Origin: RGIG9060 sp052173655
GTDB lineage: Bacteria; Spirochaetota; Spirochaetia; Treponematales; Treponemataceae
Direction: 5' to 3'
DNA length: 64,000 nt
NCBI GenBank assembly: GCA_052173655.1
Contig: JBQMYD010000003.1
Coordinates: forward strand, 186,001 to 250,000
The translations under genes and the position numbers were made by a program. Shown here piece by piece: positions 25,758 through 33,056 of this stretch. The stretch's first letter is position 1; every line of letters begins with the position of its first letter. Under the pieces are notes generated by a model. The model was not told where the DNA came from. It saw only the letters and a list, made by a program, of their open reading frames with translations, and did not search any database.

Positions 25758-27554
25758 TTACTTTTTCTTTTTTTTGGGCACAAACTTTGGAATACCACCG
25801 TTAATTTCTTTTTGCCTTTCAAGTTCAGCCTGTCTTTTCTTTTTACTCTTATTTAAAATTATTTGCTGAACCATTGTAAATACGTTGGCAATAGTCCAAT
25901 ATAAAATCAATCCTGACGGTGCATTGTAAAACATAAAGAAAAACATAGCAGGCATAGCATAAGTCATTATTTTCATCTGTGTTGCATTTTGCCCTGTTGC
26001 CATACCACCATAATTTGTAATTAAACCATATAAAAGTTGAGTTGCAAGATAAATAAACGGCAAAATTCGTAATTCACTTCCTATAAACGGAATATTAAAG
26101 TTAAAAGAAAAAACTGTATCTCCGACTGAAAGATCCGGAATCCACCCCGGAATAAACATTGCTCCCCGGAACTCAAAATAATTATTGAACAAATTAAACA
26201 TTGCCATCAAAAGAGGAAATTGAATTAAAAGAGGCAAACAACCACTCATAGGGTTATACCCAACTTCCTTATAGAATTTACTCATTTCTTCATTCATTTT
26301 TTGAGGATTATCTTTGTATTTTTTTTGAATTTCCTGCATTTTAGGTTGAACTTCTTGCATTTTTATTGAAGAAAGCTGAGATTTTCTTGTTAAAGGGAAC
26401 ATCGCAAATTTTAACAAAATAGTCATGATAATAATTGCAACACCCCAGTTAGGAACAATCTTATAAATCATTTCCATACACCATTTCATTGCTATTTCAA
26501 GCCATGAAAGAAGTCCGGAAGTATTTAATGTTTCATCAAGCCGAAGTCCTGTTAAGTCCCAGTTATTCGTTTCTGCCTTGTTATAAACCTTAAGATTTTT
26601 TGAAGTTTTTGGCCCTGCATAAATATAATAAGTATCAACGTTATTTGAGTTTACAGACTTTCGTTCCATCATTATTTGTGCATTGGAATATTTTTCTTCA
26701 TTGTTGTTGTAACTGCGTGAATAAAGTAAATTGCCGGCTGCTTCCTGATTTTGAGGAACCATAATAAAAGTAAAATATTTTCCGGCAACAGCTGTCCAAG
26801 TATAAGGCTTATCATAAATTCTATATTGATTATCTTTTACCGTTTGTTTTTTTGCCTTGTCTTTTGTAAAAGCAATGAAAGTACGGTTTTCATATCTATC
26901 CTTTTTTCTATCGTAGTGTGGCCCTATTTGAGGAGAAGAAAGCAGTGTATAAATAACATCATCGGAATTTATTATTTTGCCATCCTCTGTAGATAAAGAA
27001 ACATCAAGTTTAAATAAATAATCATTTTCATGAAAAGTATATTTTTTTTGCATTACAAAATCTGTAACTTTTCCTTCAGAATCCTTTGAAGAAAATTTTT
27101 GCTCAAAAATATATGTAAAGTTATCTATTTTTGTAACCTTAAAGTTATCGTTAATAATACCTCTTACAAGAACATCCTCAGCTTTTCCGAATGCTATAGA
27201 ACAAGCTCTATTCAGCTCTGAAACAGAATCTGCCATCTGAACATTATTTCCCTTGTCCTTATGCTGGAGCAACTCATATTTTATGATATCGCCACCTTTA
27301 TTGGTTAAAACAACTTTACTTACATTTGTATTGATTTCTATCGTTTGTTCCGGAATATTTGCTGCATATTTTTTTGCAACAGGAACAATGCCCAATTCTG
27401 CCGAAGAACTTTCGCCGGTAACCTGCTCAATTTGAGCAATTTCTTCCGGAATTTCAGTACCCGCTTGAGGTTTTAAAACTTTTGTTTGGATAAACATAAA
27501 TGCTACCAAAACAATACAAGAAACTACAACAGCCCAAATGGTATTTTTGTCCAT
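25758..27554 (-). CDS. yidC: Membrane protein insertase YidC
   Basis: Inserts and folds inner-membrane proteins alone or with SecYEG. It is 598 residues from the ATG at 27554, which has AAAAGGAG upstream; an upstream in-frame start at 27590 would precede that site. One N-terminal membrane segment is followed by a large periplasmic beta domain of gram-negative type (about 60-350). The five-segment insertase core then has the Arg-containing groove and the motif MSGCLPLLIQFPLLMA. A basic tail (KKKKK end) probably contacts the ribosome. Confidence 0.97.
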   Translation of the reverse strand: MDKNTIWAVVVSCIVLVAFMFIQTKVLKPQAGTEIPEEIAQIEQVTGESSSAELGIVPVAKKYAANIPEQTIEINTNVSKVVLTNKGGDIIKYELLQHKDKGNNVQMADSVSELNRACSIAFGKAEDVLVRGIINDNFKVTKIDNFTYIFEQKFSSKDSEGKVTDFVMQKKYTFHENDYLFKLDVSLSTEDGKIINSDDVIYTLLSSPQIGPHYDRKKDRYENRTFIAFTKDKAKKQTVKDNQYRIYDKPYTWTAVAGKYFTFIMVPQNQEAAGNLLYSRSYNNNEEKYSNAQIMMERKSVNSNNVDTYYIYAGPKTSKNLKVYNKAETNNWDLTGLRLDETLNTSGLLSWLEIAMKWCMEMIYKIVPNWGVAIIIMTILLKFAMFPLTRKSQLSSIKMQEVQPKMQEIQKKYKDNPQKMNEEMSKFYKEVGYNPMSGCLPLLIQFPLLMAMFNLFNNYFEFRGAMFIPGWIPDLSVGDTVFSFNFNIPFIGSELRILPFIYLATQLLYGLITNYGGMATGQNATQMKIMTYAMPAMFFFMFYNAPSGLILYWTIANVFTMVQQIILNKSKKKRQAELERQKEINGGIPKFVPKKKKK

Positions 27555-27590
27555 GTTTTTCTCCTTTTGACTTTTAGTCAAATAAAACAA

Positions 27591-27821
27591 TTAAGGAACA
27601 GGATCAAAACCGCCTTTTGCAAAAGGATGGCATCTTAAAATTCGCTTTGAAGCCAAATATATACCTTTGAATGGCCCATATTTATTCAAGGCTTCTATGG
27701 CGTAATTGGAACAAGTTGGATAATATCTGCAACAAGGAGGGTGAAGTGGAGAAATACATTTTTGATAAAAACGAATTAGATAATAACAAATATTTTTTAA
27801 AAATCTTTTAACACCTATCAT
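27591..27821 (-). CDS. yidD: Membrane protein insertion efficiency factor YidD
   Basis: A 76-residue protein with the family hallmark CCRYYPTCSNYA and a C-terminal RCHPFAKGGFDPVP. The ATG at 27821 overlaps the rnpA stop by 4 nt. A longer reading from 27869 lies within rnpA and is unlikely. It assists YidC-dependent insertion. Confidence 0.95.
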   Translation of the reverse strand: MIGVKRFLKNICYYLIRFYQKCISPLHPPCCRYYPTCSNYAIEALNKYGPFKGIYLASKRILRCHPFAKGGFDPVP

Positions 27822-28180
27822 GTTTTTAAAATTCCGGCTTTTTTGCATAGAAAACGGAACTGCTCGCATCTCTTTTTTAAAGAATCATGACCGGGAAAAA
27901 TAAGAAAAATCATGTCATATCCTACTTTTAAATCTGATTTATAGTAACGATAGGTTTCACGGCTTAAACGCTTAGATCTATTTCTTTGAACTGCATTTCC
28001 ATAACAGCGAGGAAGAGTAAAAGCTATTCTATTAAAACCAAATTGGTTTGGCAAATAAAACAACTTTGCACCTTCAGTTCCAACCCTTTTACCTGTATTA
28101 AACAACTTCTTTATTTCATTAGAACGTTTTACATGTTCAGAACTTGTAAAACGTCCCGTCTTAACAAAGTCTGTTCCCAT
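27818..28180 (-). CDS. rnpA: Ribonuclease P protein component
   Basis: Protein subunit of RNase P, which matures tRNA 5' ends. It is 120 residues with the RNR motif at 66-68 (AVQRNRSKRL) and the conserved FxxxR/GF core. The AAGGA ribosome site abuts the ATG with no spacer, so initiation may be inefficient or coupled to rpmH, whose stop is 14 nt upstream. It overlaps yidD by 4 nt. Confidence 0.95.
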   Translation of the reverse strand: MGTDFVKTGRFTSSEHVKRSNEIKKLFNTGKRVGTEGAKLFYLPNQFGFNRIAFTLPRCYGNAVQRNRSKRLSRETYRYYKSDLKVGYDMIFLIFPGHDSLKKRCEQFRFLCKKAGILKT

Positions 28181-28194
28181 TCCTTAAAATAAAA

Positions 28195-28350
28195 TTAGTA
28201 TGGCTTCTTTTCGTCAGAAATAGAAAGCTTTTTTCGACCTTTAGCTCTTCTACGTGCTAAAATAGCTCGTCCGCCACGAGTTTTCATACGAGCACGAAAC
28301 CCGAATCTTCTATTACGTTTTGTTCTGCTTGGTTGATATGTTCTTAACAT
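28195..28350 (-). CDS. rpmH: 50S ribosomal protein L34
   Basis: A short gene of 51 codons starting MLRTYQPSRTKRNRRFGFR, a clear L34 sequence. A seven-residue C-terminal extension rich in Asp/Glu/Lys goes beyond the usual 44-46 residues. AAGGAG lies 10 nt before the ATG, and the -10 box is at 28379-28384. It is the first gene of the rnpA-yidD-yidC-jag operon. Confidence 0.97.
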   Translation of the reverse strand: MLRTYQPSRTKRNRRFGFRARMKTRGGRAILARRRAKGRKKLSISDEKKPY

Positions 28351-28378
28351 AAAATCAAGTCTCCTTATATTTTTAGGG

Positions 28379-28384
28379 ATTATA
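28379..28384 (-). promoter_or_regulatory. -10 box of the rpmH operon
   Basis: On the minus strand there is a perfect TATAAT 28 nt before the rpmH ATG. The -35 region at 17-18 nt is poor (GAAATC-like). rpmH promoters beside the origin are commonly strong, so additional elements may contribute. Confidence 0.55.
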
Positions 28385-28446
28385 CTTTCGCATAAACCCT
28401 GAGATTTCTAAAAAATTGAAAAACAGATTGGCTTAATAATATATCA

Positions 28447-28989
28447 TTATTCCGGATTTTTGGTCAATATAGTATCTCGTATTCTCTCCATGTGAGCCTT
28501 TATTTCTTCCGGCAAATTAGGATCTATATAAAAATCTTCTGTATTTTTATTTTCATCAAAAAAAGCTTTTTTATCAGCATTTTCAGAAGTTTTTGAAAAA
28601 GAACTTTGCTCATCGCTTTCTTCAGGTATTTCATGAAGGTGCACATCAGTATTTTTTAATTTGTAAGCAATTGAATTTATTTCCAATTGAGGATATTTCA
28701 TTTTTATTCCACGCAATATGTAAGAATTATACATTTGTAAAATTTGAATATATCCGGGATGATCTGTTTCTATCATTAAAATTTTATTTTTTAAATCGAT
28801 TATTCTGGTATGAGCTGCTAAAAATTGCCCCAAACGATTTTTGTCATTCATACTTGAAGAAATTGAACCTACTATTTTTTCCCATTTATTATTTAATTCT
28901 ATAGCTTGTTTAAATTTTTCATTGTTATCCGAGTTTCCAAATATTTGTCCTATAATTTCGTCAGTTTTTCTAAAATTAACAATGCTCAT
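28447..28989 (-). CDS. DUF721/DciA-like replicative-helicase loader
   Basis: A 180-residue protein from the ATG at 28989, which lies 14 nt inside recF with GGAG 5 nt upstream; a second ATG at 29001 is too close to recF sequence to be preferred. The N-terminal about 100 residues match the DUF721/DciA domain (KWEKIVG, AAHTRIIDLKNKILMIETDHPGYIQILQM). DciA is the ancestral loader of DnaB in bacteria lacking DnaC/DnaI. The remaining 80 acidic residues are low complexity. Placement after dnaN-recF supports a replication role. The same order occurs in Treponema pallidum. Confidence 0.85.
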   Translation of the reverse strand: MSIVNFRKTDEIIGQIFGNSDNNEKFKQAIELNNKWEKIVGSISSSMNDKNRLGQFLAAHTRIIDLKNKILMIETDHPGYIQILQMYNSYILRGIKMKYPQLEINSIAYKLKNTDVHLHEIPEESDEQSSFSKTSENADKKAFFDENKNTEDFYIDPNLPEEIKAHMERIRDTILTKNPE

Positions 28990-30064
28990 AAAGTACTCCA
29001 TCTTTTATATTGTAAATTTTTGTTGTAGTTCTTTTGTAATTTTCATAAGGCTCTCCGGGTAAAAATGTACAAAAAAGCTGATCATATTCAGGTAGCAAAG
29101 CAGAAATTTTTGTTCGTTTTGCAGGATCAAGTTCCAAAAGAACATCATCCATAAGAAGAACAGGTTTTTTACCGGTAATTTCAGAATAATATTTGGCTTG
29201 AGCTATTCTTAAAATAATGGAAATAAGACGTCTTTGTCCTGTAGATGCAATAGGAATATAAGATTTTTCATCTTTCATAAAAATAATTTTATCTCTGTGA
29301 GGTCCGCTCATAGTTGTACATAAAGAAATATCCATTTCTCGTTTTTTTTCTAAAGTTTCTAAAATATATTCCAATTCAATATTTTTCCAAGAAGGATTAT
29401 ATGCAATATAAACACCTCTAATTCCTGTAACCTGTTCAAATAAATCTGTAAAAATTCTATTAAATTGGTAAACTGCATTTTTACGCTTAGAAATAATTTC
29501 ACGACCACTTTCAGCTAATTGAAAATCATAAGTTTTTAACATTTCATATTTTTTTTCTTTTAGAATTAAATTACGACTTTTTAAAGTTTTTTTATATCTT
29601 CTTGAAATTTCTATATAAATAACATCGTACATTGAAAGAGATTGATCCAAAAAAAAACGGCGTTTTTCAGGTTCCCCTACAACAAAATCTAAATCCTCAT
29701 GACTAAAAAGAACACAAGGTATTGTATTTATCATATCTTTACGATCTTTTATTTTTTTGCCATTTAACTCTATGGATTTTTTTATCATTTTAGAAGAATC
29801 ATAACTTATGGAAATAATATGTGTTATTCCATTTTCTTCCTTAAACATATTACGAATTGAAAATCCGTTAGTTTTGTAAGTTTGAATTTCAGATTCGGCA
29901 CGAGTTTTAAAAGAACTACCATATGACGAAAAATAAATTGCTTCCAAAAAATTACTTTTACCTTGTCCGTTTTCTCCGACAAAATAAACTTCCTTAGATG
30001 AAAGGTCTACACTGGAATTTTGTAAATTTCTAAAATTATTAAGGGTTAAAGATAAAATAGGCAA
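28976..30064 (-). CDS. recF: DNA replication and repair protein RecF
   Basis: SMC-like ATPase that helps load RecA at gaps. It is 362 residues. Walker A GENGQGKS is at 30-37, the signature STGQRRLISI near 278, and Walker B LLMDDVLLELD near 300. The start is a TTG at 30064 with GGAGG 5 nt upstream; no ATG is near. It is preceded by dnaN (18-nt gap) and overlaps the DUF721 gene by 14 nt. Confidence 0.95.
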   Translation of the reverse strand: MPILSLTLNNFRNLQNSSVDLSSKEVYFVGENGQGKSNFLEAIYFSSYGSSFKTRAESEIQTYKTNGFSIRNMFKEENGITHIISISYDSSKMIKKSIELNGKKIKDRKDMINTIPCVLFSHEDLDFVVGEPEKRRFFLDQSLSMYDVIYIEISRRYKKTLKSRNLILKEKKYEMLKTYDFQLAESGREIISKRKNAVYQFNRIFTDLFEQVTGIRGVYIAYNPSWKNIELEYILETLEKKREMDISLCTTMSGPHRDKIIFMKDEKSYIPIASTGQRRLISIILRIAQAKYYSEITGKKPVLLMDDVLLELDPAKRTKISALLPEYDQLFCTFLPGEPYENYKRTTTKIYNIKDGVLYEHC

Positions 30065-30082
30065 TTTTGCCTCCGTTACTCT

Positions 30083-31183
30083 TTACTCTTTTTGCATTGG
30101 CATAATAATATGAAAAAAATCTTTTACAGGTTCGGATTCAAAAGTTACAGCTTTCATATCTGTTGAAAATTCAAAAGTTACATATTCCGAATTTATAACT
30201 TTCATAGGATCTTCAATATAGACATAATTAAATGCCATTTCTATTTCTTCACCGTCATATCTGCACGGAATTTCTTCATTTGCAACACCAAGATCAGATT
30301 CTTGAGATCTAATAGTAAGTATTCCCGGACTTAATTTAAAATATACACGATTAGATTTTTGCTCAACAAAAAGTCTTACACGTTTTAACGCATCTGATAA
30401 ATCAGTTTTTAAAACAGAAAATCTGTTTGTTTGTACTTCAGGAATAACACGACTATAATTAGGAAACTGACCTTCTATCAAAACAGAAGTAAAATTGTAA
30501 GAAGCAAAATTGAAAAAAATCATTTTATCAACAATTGCTATACTTACAGAACCTTCAGTAGGCATCTTTTTTAATAAAATATTAAAAACCTTTGGAGGAA
30601 CAATTGCACTTTCAAAATCAGGAATTCCACTGAAAGATTTTTTTATAAATGAAAGTCTTCTTCCATCTGTAGCAACCATTATGAAATTGTCATCTTTCTT
30701 TTCAAGAAAAACTCCATTCATAAAAATTCTGTTTTCATCTTGGCTTACTGCAAAAATAGTTTGAGTTATCATTTCTTTAAAATCTTGTGCCGGAACTTCA
30801 AAATAAGGAACATTTTTAGAACTTGCAAATTCAGGAAATTTATCACTTGCCATACTTTTTAATTGAAATTTTACTTTTTTTTGTCTTGGCTTTATTGTAA
30901 CAGTTGTTCCTTCAAGATTAAATTCTATTTCTCCTGCAGGAAGTGAGTTTAATATTGCTACGAATTTATCACAAAAAACAGTTGTTGTTCCTTCAGAATT
31001 AATTTCTACAGGAATTTTTGTTTCAAAATTAACCTTAATATCAGTAGCTTTTATTATTAAAGAATTATTTTCTGCAATGAAAAGAACGTTTGATAAAATT
31101 GAAGTTACATTTTTATTTGCTATAATTTCTTGAGCAATTGCCATTTCTTTTAACATTAAATCTCTATCAAATAAAAAATTCAT
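30083..31183 (-). CDS. dnaN: DNA polymerase III beta sliding clamp
   Basis: A 366-residue ring-forming processivity clamp with the typical three-domain layout and the C-terminal IMPMQ element (HIIMPMQKE). The ATG is preceded by AAAGGATG. Its own promoter is probably in the AT-rich gap (31273-31301), so it need not rely on dnaA transcription. Confidence 0.97.
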   Translation of the reverse strand: MNFLFDRDLMLKEMAIAQEIIANKNVTSILSNVLFIAENNSLIIKATDIKVNFETKIPVEINSEGTTTVFCDKFVAILNSLPAGEIEFNLEGTTVTIKPRQKKVKFQLKSMASDKFPEFASSKNVPYFEVPAQDFKEMITQTIFAVSQDENRIFMNGVFLEKKDDNFIMVATDGRRLSFIKKSFSGIPDFESAIVPPKVFNILLKKMPTEGSVSIAIVDKMIFFNFASYNFTSVLIEGQFPNYSRVIPEVQTNRFSVLKTDLSDALKRVRLFVEQKSNRVYFKLSPGILTIRSQESDLGVANEEIPCRYDGEEIEMAFNYVYIEDPMKVINSEYVTFEFSTDMKAVTFESEPVKDFFHIIMPMQKE

Positions 31184-31215
31184 ATTCTACATCCTTTTAT
31201 TGTTTGAATTTATTT

Positions 31216-31231
31216 ACATGACTAATCATGT
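31216..31231. repeat. Palindrome in the dnaN leader
   Basis: ACATGA (31216-31221) and TCATGT (31226-31231) form a perfect 6-bp inverted repeat with loop CTAA, 33 nt upstream of dnaN. A related TCATGACTTA follows at about 31238. It may be an operator half-site pair or a leader hairpin; no function can be assigned. Confidence 0.35.
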
Positions 31232-31272
31232 ATATTTTCATGACTTATTAAATTTTATCAAACTCTTTTTTT

Positions 31273-31301
31273 ATTGTAACATAATTTTTTATTGAATACA
31301 A
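31273..31301 (-). promoter_or_regulatory. Candidate dnaN promoter
   Basis: On the minus strand: TTGTAT (complement of 31296-31301), a 17-nt spacer and TACAAT (complement of 31273-31278). The predicted leader is about 85 nt and would include the 31216-31231 palindrome. Confidence 0.45.
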
Positions 31302-31501
31302 TGTCATTTTTTTATAAGAAATTCTATTTAAGATGTGATTTATAAAATGAATTTTTTTATAATAATTATTATATATATAAATTAGTAGTAGTAATAATAG
31401 TGGTTGTTGAAAACTGTAAAAATCAATTATTTTATTATTGCATAACTAAATAAAAGTTTTATAACTGTCATTTTTTAACTTTGACTTTTCCACAATTTTC
31501 A

Positions 31502-31529
31502 CATATTTTTATTTTATAATAAAAATATG
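31502..31529. repeat. Perfect AT-rich inverted repeat next to DnaA boxes
   Basis: CATATTTTTATT (31502-31513) pairs with AATAAAAATATG (31518-31529) across TTAT. It overlaps the second DnaA-box-like 9-mer by two bases and lies 40 nt downstream of the dnaA stop. It may end dnaA transcription or form part of the origin unwinding element. Confidence 0.5.
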
Positions 31530-31569
31530 ATATTTTTGCTCAAAGAATAAACAAGTTTTTAACAGCTTT

Positions 31570-32937
31570 TTATTTTTCTTCTTTAACTCTTCTTACCAGC
31601 ATTTGAATAGTAGGTTCCAGAGTAGGATCTGAAATTAAAAGTTTTTCTATAACTTTATAAGAATTCATAATAGTTGTATGATCCCTTCCTCCAAATTCTT
31701 GACCTAATTCAGTGGTAGAATATTCAGTAAGTTCTCTTGATATATAAATTGCTATATGTCTTGGCAACATTACATATTTTCCTCTTCCTTTACCTTTTAA
31801 TTCTTTTACGGAAATATTGTAATGCTGTGCTATTACTTTTTGTATTGTTTCTACTGAAATATTTTTTTGTTTAGGAGCACTGAAAACATCACGTAATTGA
31901 TTTTGAGCTATCTCTAAAGTCAATTTTTGACCCATGAGTTCTTCAAATGCTTTTATTTTTGTAAGTGCAGATTCCAAATCTCTTACATTTGTACAGATAT
32001 TTTTTGCTATTAATTCCAAAATATTTCTGTCTATTTTTAATTTTTCCGCACTTACTTTTTTTTCAAGGATTGCAAGTCTTGTTTCATATTTAGGGGCCTG
32101 TAAATCTACATTTAAACCTCTTTCAAATCTTGAACGAAGTCTATCCTCTATTCCTTTTAGTTCGCTTATAGGTCGGTCGCATGTAAAAACCATTTGCTTG
32201 TTGGCTTGGTATAAAGCTTCATAAGTATAAAAAAGTTCTTGCTGTGTTTCATTTTTTCCGATCAGAAAGTGAATATCGTCAATTAAAAGAATATCTGCTT
32301 GTCGATATTTATTTTTAAACTTATTTGTAGAATTTGTGTTTATGGATTGTATAAATTCATTCGTAAAAAATTCTGCAGTTACACAAATAATTTTTATATC
32401 ATTATTTTTATATGCTTCATTTCCTATTGCTTGCATAAGATGGGTTTTTCCTAGACCAACACCTCCATAAATTAAAATTGGATTATAAGCGTTTCCGGGA
32501 TTTTTACTTACAGCAATTGAAGCACTTAATGCAAAAGCGTTATTATCGCCTTTTACAAAATTTTCAAAAGTATATCTTTCACTTAATTGAGGATGTTTTG
32601 ATTTTGTTAAATTTTTTTCAACTGGCAAATTCCGTTCAATATTTAAATTTTCTTTTACAGTATTTGTTTTTTGGGCTTTAGAAACGATTATTTCTAACTT
32701 CATATTTTGAGCACTCAATTCATAAAGCTTTTCTTCTATAAGTTTTAAATATCCTTTTTTTGAAAATTGATCTCGCAAAAAAGTTGAAGGAACACTAACT
32801 ACAATTGTAAGTCCTTTAGATTCAATATATGTTAAATTGAAATACATTATAAAATCAGCAAGATTATTATTTTTTTCAAAATCATTCTTTATTTGTGAAA
32901 GGGCTTCTGTTAAAAAAGCATTATAATTGATATCCAT
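31570..32937 (-). CDS. dnaA: Chromosomal replication initiator DnaA
   Basis: AAA+ initiator that binds DnaA boxes and melts the origin. It is 455 residues. Domain I is at about 1-85, followed by a short linker. In the AAA+ core, Walker A GGVGLGKT is at 158-165 and Walker B LLIDDIHF at 217-224, with the sensor RLRSRFERG. The DNA-binding domain has the signature GGRDHTTIMNSY. The ATG at 32937 lacks a Shine-Dalgarno and lies 7 nt after a perfect -10 box, so the mRNA is probably leaderless. Confidence 0.97.
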   Translation of the reverse strand: MDINYNAFLTEALSQIKNDFEKNNNLADFIMYFNLTYIESKGLTIVVSVPSTFLRDQFSKKGYLKLIEEKLYELSAQNMKLEIIVSKAQKTNTVKENLNIERNLPVEKNLTKSKHPQLSERYTFENFVKGDNNAFALSASIAVSKNPGNAYNPILIYGGVGLGKTHLMQAIGNEAYKNNDIKIICVTAEFFTNEFIQSINTNSTNKFKNKYRQADILLIDDIHFLIGKNETQQELFYTYEALYQANKQMVFTCDRPISELKGIEDRLRSRFERGLNVDLQAPKYETRLAILEKKVSAEKLKIDRNILELIAKNICTNVRDLESALTKIKAFEELMGQKLTLEIAQNQLRDVFSAPKQKNISVETIQKVIAQHYNISVKELKGKGRGKYVMLPRHIAIYISRELTEYSTTELGQEFGGRDHTTIMNSYKVIEKLLISDPTLEPTIQMLVRRVKEEK

Positions 32938-32944
32938 GTTTCGG

Positions 32945-32974
32945 ATTATAACATGCCTTTACTTTTTTGAGCAA
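32945..32974 (-). promoter_or_regulatory. dnaA promoter, predicting a leaderless transcript
   Basis: On the minus strand: TTGCTC (complement of 32969-32974), an 18-nt spacer and a perfect TATAAT (complement of 32945-32950). Seven bases (CCGAAAC) separate the -10 box from the ATG, so the start point should be the A of the ATG or its neighbour. It overlaps the divergent gyrB promoter. Confidence 0.6.
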
Positions 32975-32986
32975 TAAAGATACAAT
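32958..32986 (+). promoter_or_regulatory. gyrB promoter
   Basis: TTTACT (32958-32963), a 17-nt spacer and TACAAT (32981-32986). The predicted start near 32993 gives a leader of about 64 nt with AAGGAAA before the gyrB ATG. The core elements interleave with those of the dnaA promoter on the other strand. Confidence 0.5.
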
Positions 32987-33056
32987 CAAAACCTACATAT
33001 ATATTTACCAATTTTTTCTTTAAAAAAATCAATGAAAATTCGTACAAGGAAACAAA

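Larger units (their letters stand above)
31184..31569. other. Candidate oriC: AT-rich dnaN-dnaA intergenic region
   Basis: A gene-free 386-bp stretch, very AT-rich. Its dnaA-proximal end has two abutting DnaA-box-like 9-mers, TTTTCCACA (31486-31494, fits TTWTNCACA) and ATTTTCACA (31495-31503, one mismatch). These run into a perfect 12-bp AT palindrome (31502-31529). The central part (31350-31390) is nearly pure A/T and could unwind. A dnaN promoter and a small palindrome lie at the other end. The transcription direction of the housekeeping genes changes just beyond dnaA (minus to plus at gyrB), consistent with a bidirectional origin here. Box number is low, so the call is provisional. Confidence 0.6.

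Noticed and set aside
31481..31508. A plus-strand promoter TTGACT ... TATTTT in the dnaN-dnaA gap
   Set aside because: No plus-strand gene follows and the elements coincide with the DnaA-box-like sequences; origin function explains them better.
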